Origin: Dichetophora obliterata
Taxonomy: Eukaryota; Arthropoda; Insecta; Diptera; Sciomyzidae
DNA length: 64,000 nt
Assembly: GCA_963920525.1 (NCBI GenBank)
Contig: OY986439.1
Location: forward strand, 213,556,000-213,619,999
Direction of reading: 5' to 3'
The notes beneath the pieces are model-generated. The model searched no databases. It had not been told where the DNA came from and saw nothing but the letters and a program-made list of their open reading frames with translations. Below, piece after piece: positions 59,272 to 64,000 of the stretch; the stretch's first letter is position 1; the number at the start of each line of letters is the position of its first letter. Both the position numbers and the translations under genes were made by a program.

Positions 59272-59966
59272 CACTGTGCGCTTTTTTGTATCTTTTTCTC
59301 TGTATTGGATAATTTAAACTTTTTTACTTAATTTTGGTATAAGGAATGTCGTGGTGACATTTGTTTTACCACTTTACCGAACATTTTAGCACAAAATTTT
59401 CTTTTTTAGGATATATCAAAAATTACTCAAGATATGCACTCATTTTAATGTTGATAACTCTTGAGCCATTAGGATTTCATTTTGATATTTTCGGCAAAGT
59501 TATTCCTTTAATTCTGGCCAACAACTTTGCTGAAAAGATGAATATGAAAAAATTGCTTCCAGTGGGTCTTATCGAGTGATTCTTACAAAATTCAAACGAA
59601 AGAAATTCGTACAACATTGCGTATGAGTAACATTTTTTTGCTTTGAAGCGTTGTAAGCAGACAAGACATATGTCGCTTATTAAAGGTTTAAAAACAATTT
59701 CAAATGATTTTTCGTTATATATTTGTTCAACAAAGTTGTTGGCAAGAATAATAGAAAGAAGTTTGCTGAAGAAACCGTAATAAAAATCCTAACGGTTCAA
59801 GAGTTCTCAACATGCAAATGAGTGCATATCTGGACTAATTAAATAAAAAATTTGCACTAAAGTCTTCGGTAAAGTGGCAAAACGGATGTTACCACGAGAT
59901 TCCTCATATAAAAATTAATTGAAAAATGTTGAAATTATTAAATATAGATTTTTGTGCCGCACAGTG
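59272..59966. mobile_element. Fold-back element F, copy 2 (TAA duplication)
   Basis: The inverted ends are CACTGTGCG and CGCACAGTG, flanked by TAA on both sides (59269-59271, 59967-59969). Long inverted arms match 25744-26423 (shared CGTGGTGACATTTGTTTTAC, CAAGAGTTCTCAACATG). At 695 bases it is close to copy 1 and keeps both termini. The 72-codon frame at 59361-59579 is an arm read through and has a counterpart in copy 1. Confidence 0.85.
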
Positions 59967-59969
59967 TAA

Positions 59970-60700
59970 TTTATGAAAAAAAAAAAACAAAATTACTTTT
60001 TTGAAATTTTTACACTGTATACATTTCTGGGTGGTTTAAACTGCTGGATTGAAAAAAAAAACCATAACACATAACACTATAAAAAACAACTGTGTCTACT
60101 GATCGCTCTGAAATTTGGATATGATATTCTATACTTAATTTTAATTAAGATTTGTTATAATTATGAAATTTCACTTCGGCTCCAGGTCAAAAAAGAATTT
60201 TTTAGAATTCTACGTCTTCAAAAGGTTTTTGATTTACAGCAGATAACGCTCAAAAAACTTTGGATTTTTCAAAATCCTTGCTATTTTCAAAAAAATGTAT
60301 TGTTTTAGTTTAATGCCTAGATTTTTTCATACTGATTATAACCCGTCTTTTCTTTTATACGTTCAATGAGCCAAGATCGATTAAACCGTGATTTTGCAAA
60401 GTTTTTTAAAAAAATTCCAGCAGCCAAAAAACAGCCAAAATATATACAAATTTTTTTTATTCTTTAAAAACCTTGATATATAAACTGATTTTTTCAGATT
60501 TTTCGGTTCAAGTAGAAAAAACATGTGCTTAAAACATATTTAAGCCAAAAAATATGCAATATTTTAGTATATTTCAGGAAAATTCTTCAAGAGCAATTTG
60601 AATAAAGCATTATATTGACAAGAATATGGCACGAAAATGCAAACTTTTTAATAATATAACCCATAAAACTGCTCAGTATTTTCATTGCTCAGACAAATAA
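59970..60700. other. Non-coding spacer, nothing recognised
   Basis: AT-rich DNA with no credible ORF or boundary. Confidence 0.45.
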
Positions 60701-60701
60701 A

Positions 60702-60987
60702 TGTAAGGTGGCTAGTTTTGGCCTATGCAACCCTGGGCGGAGAATGGCAGGTGAGAGCAACGGAGTTCAGTCGTCGAGAGCGATCGCAGTTGTCAGTTGA
60801 AAAGTTGTCGTTCAGTCGCTGCAGTTGTTTATTTAATTGAATTTAATCTTTATACTTGAATTTAATCTTTATACTTGAATTAGATTTTCATTTCATATCT
60901 CACTTAATTTTATAATATACAATATTCAATAATATTTTAATCAATAAACTGAATTGTGATTATGTACAACTCATTTATCATTCTACA
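60702..60987 (+). mobile_element. Candidate solo LTR
   Basis: 286 bases from TGTAAGG to TTCTACA (TG...CA ends), flanked by the 4-bp direct repeat TAAA (60698-60701, 60988-60991). Inside are TTCAGTCGTC and GTTCAGTCGC, resembling arthropod initiator (TCAGT) sites. A polyadenylation signal (AATAAA) lies at about 60943-60948, and a 19-bp tandem duplication (GAATTTAATCTTTATACTT) precedes it. A 4-bp duplication is common for insect Gypsy-type elements. No internal retroelement sequence adjoins, hence a solo LTR. The call rests on structure only. Confidence 0.6.
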
Positions 60988-60991
60988 TAAA

Positions 60992-62080
60992 TATCAGCAA
61001 GAAATTGGGAATATAAAATGTATTTAATATTTTATTAAGCTGTATCCTGCTTAGAATCTGCGTTCATTACGGAACACACTGTCATCATGGTCCTCATCAA
61101 CATCAAAATCATGCTCATTGCCTCTCCATTCATATTATATTTAACGTACTGAGCAACAAAATATAAAGAAACGCTTTTTGGTGCTTTGTTGCGCCACAAA
61201 AAAATTAACGTCGACACACCCGCATTGTTTTCTCCATTGACTTTGTAAACAATGGCCAATGGAGCTGCGTGAAACGTGGCCAATCGACAATTTTTTTATT
61301 AGCCATTCTAACGAGCATTTTGGATAATCAGCAGCGAGGACAACAGGCTGAACATATATGGCACAAAGTTGAGTTGTATAAATGTTTTTTATTTCATTTT
61401 TGCTTTTGTGAGTTTGTTTATTTATTGTTCTTTTTTGTGAAATTAATAGTTGTTGTTAATGTTATTGTATGAGCCATAAAAATCTCATTGATAACGTAAA
61501 TACAACGTAAAAACAAGCGCAATAAAGATTTTGGTCCTAAAAGAAGACTTATTTTTTTTCTAAAAGTATTAAATAAATAATGCAAAAAAAAATAAAAAAA
61601 AATACCACGTCAACATTATGTCTGGCCGCTTGGATTTATTGCCATTGAGCAGGTGACTTTGTAATGCTGTTGTATATTCATTTTTTTTTTTTTTTTTGTT
61701 GATGTACGATAAAAATTAAAAAAAGCACTGTGGTGTTACATGTAATGGAGGCATCTAAAAAGGCGAATAAAGCTACTGTTTAATGTTAATGTTTAATGTT
61801 ACTGAAAGCAGGCGAATACTGAAGCTATAGCATTTCAGCTAAAATGTTTTATGTAAGATATTTTTAAAGTATTAAGCTTCTTACTTTTAAGAAAAAAAAT
61901 TTAAGCAATAACTATTTAAGCCCAAAGATATGCCACACTTAATAAACGAATTCTATATTCTGGCATAATAATAAAAAATTATTTTGATCCCATAACTCTA
62001 AAATGTAAAAGAAAGACTGAAAATAGCAATAACTGTCTAAAAGTAGGCTACAATTTTAGAAAATATTAAAATTATATTAT
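60992..62080. other. Non-coding spacer, nothing firmly recognised
   Basis: A small minus frame at 61035-61283 has no known domain. An alternative minus frame at about 61056-61125 is rich in D, E and H and ends at a TAA. This may be chance or a transposase tail remnant. T runs lie at 61680-61697. Confidence 0.4.
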
Positions 62081-62083
62081 ATA

Positions 62084-62335
62084 TATTACACCAACGCGAA
62101 TTTTGTACGGCATAAGGCTTTTTAAGTACAAGTCCAATCTTAATAAATTTAGTATGGTTTGGTAGGTTTCGACCTGTAGATGTGCAAACTGGACTTTTTA
62201 TTTCTTCAAAATTTATATTTTTCTAGTTATAACGAGTTAAAGTTTGTATATAACTGTTGTTATGTTGATTTTTCTCTTCTTTATTTCAGCATATGCCTAA
62301 AAATATGTGAGGTATTTTTTCAATAGCTATCTAAC
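62084..62335 (+). mobile_element. Helitron-like element, 5' fragment (copy C)
   Basis: It matches the 5' part of the minus-strand sequence of copies A and B: AAGTACAAGTCCAATCTTAA, TTTGGTAGGTTTCGACCTG, TATGCCTAAAAATATGTGAG. The 3' half with hairpin and CTAG is absent. Confidence 0.65.
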
Positions 62336-62348
62336 TTATATATATTAC

Positions 62349-62480
62349 TAGCTGATATACCCGGTGTTACTCGAGAGTCATTTATATAAAAATTTTAATA
62401 TACACTTTTCGATTAAATGTTTTTGTAAATTTTGGAATATTGCAAAAACGTGTTAAATTTAAGTTTGAGACCACTATAAA
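62349..62480 (-). mobile_element. Possible Helitron-like 3' end, second family
   Basis: The minus strand shows ACTCTCGAGT (a near-palindrome), then AACACCGGGTATATCAG, CTAG and a host T. This is the same layout as the 3' terminus of copy A, with a different sequence. The inner boundary was not found. Confidence 0.35.
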
Positions 62481-62750
62481 AATATTAGTTAAAAAATTTA
62501 CCAAGCTTTTTTAACGAAGAAATAATTTTATCACTGTTTTTTCACAATCAAAAACTGTTTTTTAGTTCTAAACTGAATTTACTGGCTACTGGTAAGCATG
62601 TTACTTGCACTTCGCTAATGAAAATCAAATTTATTAAAATCTTCCTAAAGTTTTTTAGTAGTTTTTCCAGTTGGAAAATAACAATTGGATTGTCTCTAAA
62701 TAAAAAATTAATATAAATTGAGTCTGATAGTTGATGCAATTTCTTAAGTC

Positions 62751-62936
62751 TTCTGAATTACTATTTTATACGAAAAATTGCACAGTCGTTTTTTAATGTA
62801 AATTAGCCAAAAAGGTGTAAGTTAAGAAAGCAGTCGATTTTTCTTCTGAATTCCTATTTTATACGAAAAATTGCACAGTCGTTTTTTAATGTAAATTATC
62901 CAAAAAGGTGTAAGTTAAGAAAGCAGTCGATTTTTA
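62751..62936. repeat. 93-bp tandem duplication
   Basis: Two adjacent units, the second starting at 62844, differ at only about two positions (TTACTATTTT against TTCCTATTTT, TTAGCC against TTATCC). Each contains ATACGAAAAATTGCACAGTC and AAAAAGGTGTAAGTTAAGA. It is very recent. Confidence 0.95.
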
Positions 62937-63436
62937 ATTTTTATTATAAAATATACAGCAACCTGTAGCAATATTATCGACGTTAACAGATCGACATAAA
63001 TCCAGCTGAAAAATCTGCAAGAAAAGTGCAAGAAGTGCCATTATCTTATTTGCTGCAAGTTTACGCTGTGTGCGAAAAGAACTAAATTGGATAACAGTTA
63101 CCGACTTTTCTAATATATTGGAATCGTGTCGGCAATGCAGTACTTATTTCTAATTTATAATATTTTCCAGCATACTTTTCAGCATACTTTCGGTTAGTAC
63201 GCAATTGAACCGAAAAATTTGTTCAATGCAGCCAAGCTTACAACCATGATTGGAGAGTTAAAATGTCAAAATTTCGCTGTCTTTTATATGTCGGTACATT
63301 TAATTGGCGTGGAAATTTGACTTTCAACAATATAGTTCAAATAACACATTAAACATGAAAAAATTAACTTTTACAGTATTCTTATTCACATTCATCTTTT
63401 CGATGATACAGTGATATATATAGAACTTTTCAAGTA

Positions 63437-63506
63437 CCATTGATAAAGAACTGTGTGACAACGTGACATTGATAAAGAACTGTGTGACATTGATAAAGAA
63501 CTGTGA
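63437..63506. repeat. Short tandem repeat of CATTGATAAAGAACTGTGTG
   Basis: Three copies of the 20-mer, the first two separated by a short insertion (ACAACGTGA), the last two adjacent at 21-base spacing. Confidence 0.9.
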
Positions 63507-64000
63507 GAAAAATGACAAATCACAATAAAACAGATTTAACAGGAAGGGGGCGGGGGTGGGGAGGCAAAAATTGAGATTTTATATACACCAAAATGTTTTT
63601 AATTACTCTAGACACACAACTCGATTTCTATATAGAGAATTTTAAAACAAAACTCAGTTTTATTAAAAGTCTGGTATGAAAAAATAGATTTTTAGCCATA
63701 ACTTTTGATTGGAAAGAGATATTGGGGTAATTTTTTTCACATAAATTATTTTTGAGACTTGAATTTTTTGTAAAAAATATAAAAACAACATTTTGGAAAA
63801 AATAAATTTCGCGAAAAAAATCAAAGGGTGGTACCCTGTTGTTTTAATGACAAAAACAGTAAAATAATTTTTGCGCTTAGATGGAAGAATTCTTGCAAAT
63901 AAATGCTATGTCATATGAAAAGTAGTCAGATGTGCAATTTTTAATTGATTTGATTTTTACAACAACAACGATTTTTTAGTCATTTTTTGAGTAAAAAGTC
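63507..64000. other. Spacer at window end, nothing recognised
   Basis: A G-rich patch (GGAAGGGGGCGGGGGTGGGG) at 63541-63560 stands out in AT-rich DNA. No gene was seen. Confidence 0.45.

Noticed and set aside
61056..61160. D/E/H-rich minus-strand tail ending in a stop, reminiscent of a transposase C terminus
   Set aside because: Only about 28 codons are open, there is no upstream homologous sequence, and no terminal repeats were found around it.

Overview
This is AT-rich nuclear DNA from an animal, most probably an insect. No bacterial or phage features were seen (no operons, no ribosome binding sites, no long packed ORFs). A higher dipteran, perhaps a tephritid fruit fly, is the best guess. 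This is inference, resting on a mariner-type transposase with 41 residues between its second and third catalytic aspartates (the 'rosa' type, first described in Ceratitis) together with the mix of non-LTR, hAT-like and Helitron-like remnants. I found no convincing host protein-coding gene and no rRNA or true tRNA gene. The window reads as intergenic or deep-intronic DNA built from layered repeats.

Layout. 0-8 kb: a tRNA-like SINE head or tRNA relic (1.5 kb), a fold-back MITE with an 8-bp target duplication (2.4-2.7 kb), a PIF/Harbinger-like element with TAA duplication (2.7-4.2 kb), then two 5'-truncated non-LTR retrotransposons head to head (4.3-8.2 kb). 8-14 kb: mostly featureless, with clusters of an 11-bp phased GTTCG motif. 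14-18 kb: a Helitron-like element carrying a nested MITE, a 502-bp higher-order tandem repeat made of about 167-bp subunits, one arm of a 493-bp inverted pair, and a 60-bp minisatellite. 18-23 kb: a tRNA-derived SINE, a 985-bp hAT derivative that still encodes the C-terminal dimerisation segment of its transposase, and the second inverted arm. 25-28 kb: a second Helitron-like copy split by a fold-back element, then a GC-cored fold-back MITE. 28-36 kb: AT-rich tandem repeats, a 1-kb repeat rich in TTTGCTTGA, two copies of a long palindrome, and the broken mariner. 38-51 kb: SINE and MITE copies, several fold-back elements and short tandem duplications. 55.6-57.0 kb: about 1.44 kb of an almost perfect 7-bp satellite. 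59-63 kb: a second fold-back copy, a solo LTR with TAAA duplication, another Helitron-like fragment and small tandem duplications.

The three recognisable transposase or RT sources (LINE, mariner, hAT) are all damaged. The remaining elements are non-autonomous and would depend on enzymes encoded elsewhere. The strongest results are structural: element boundaries fixed by terminal inverted repeats plus target-site duplications, and two nested insertions whose empty sites can be read from a sister copy in the same window. I found no evidence of a novel gene-encoded system.
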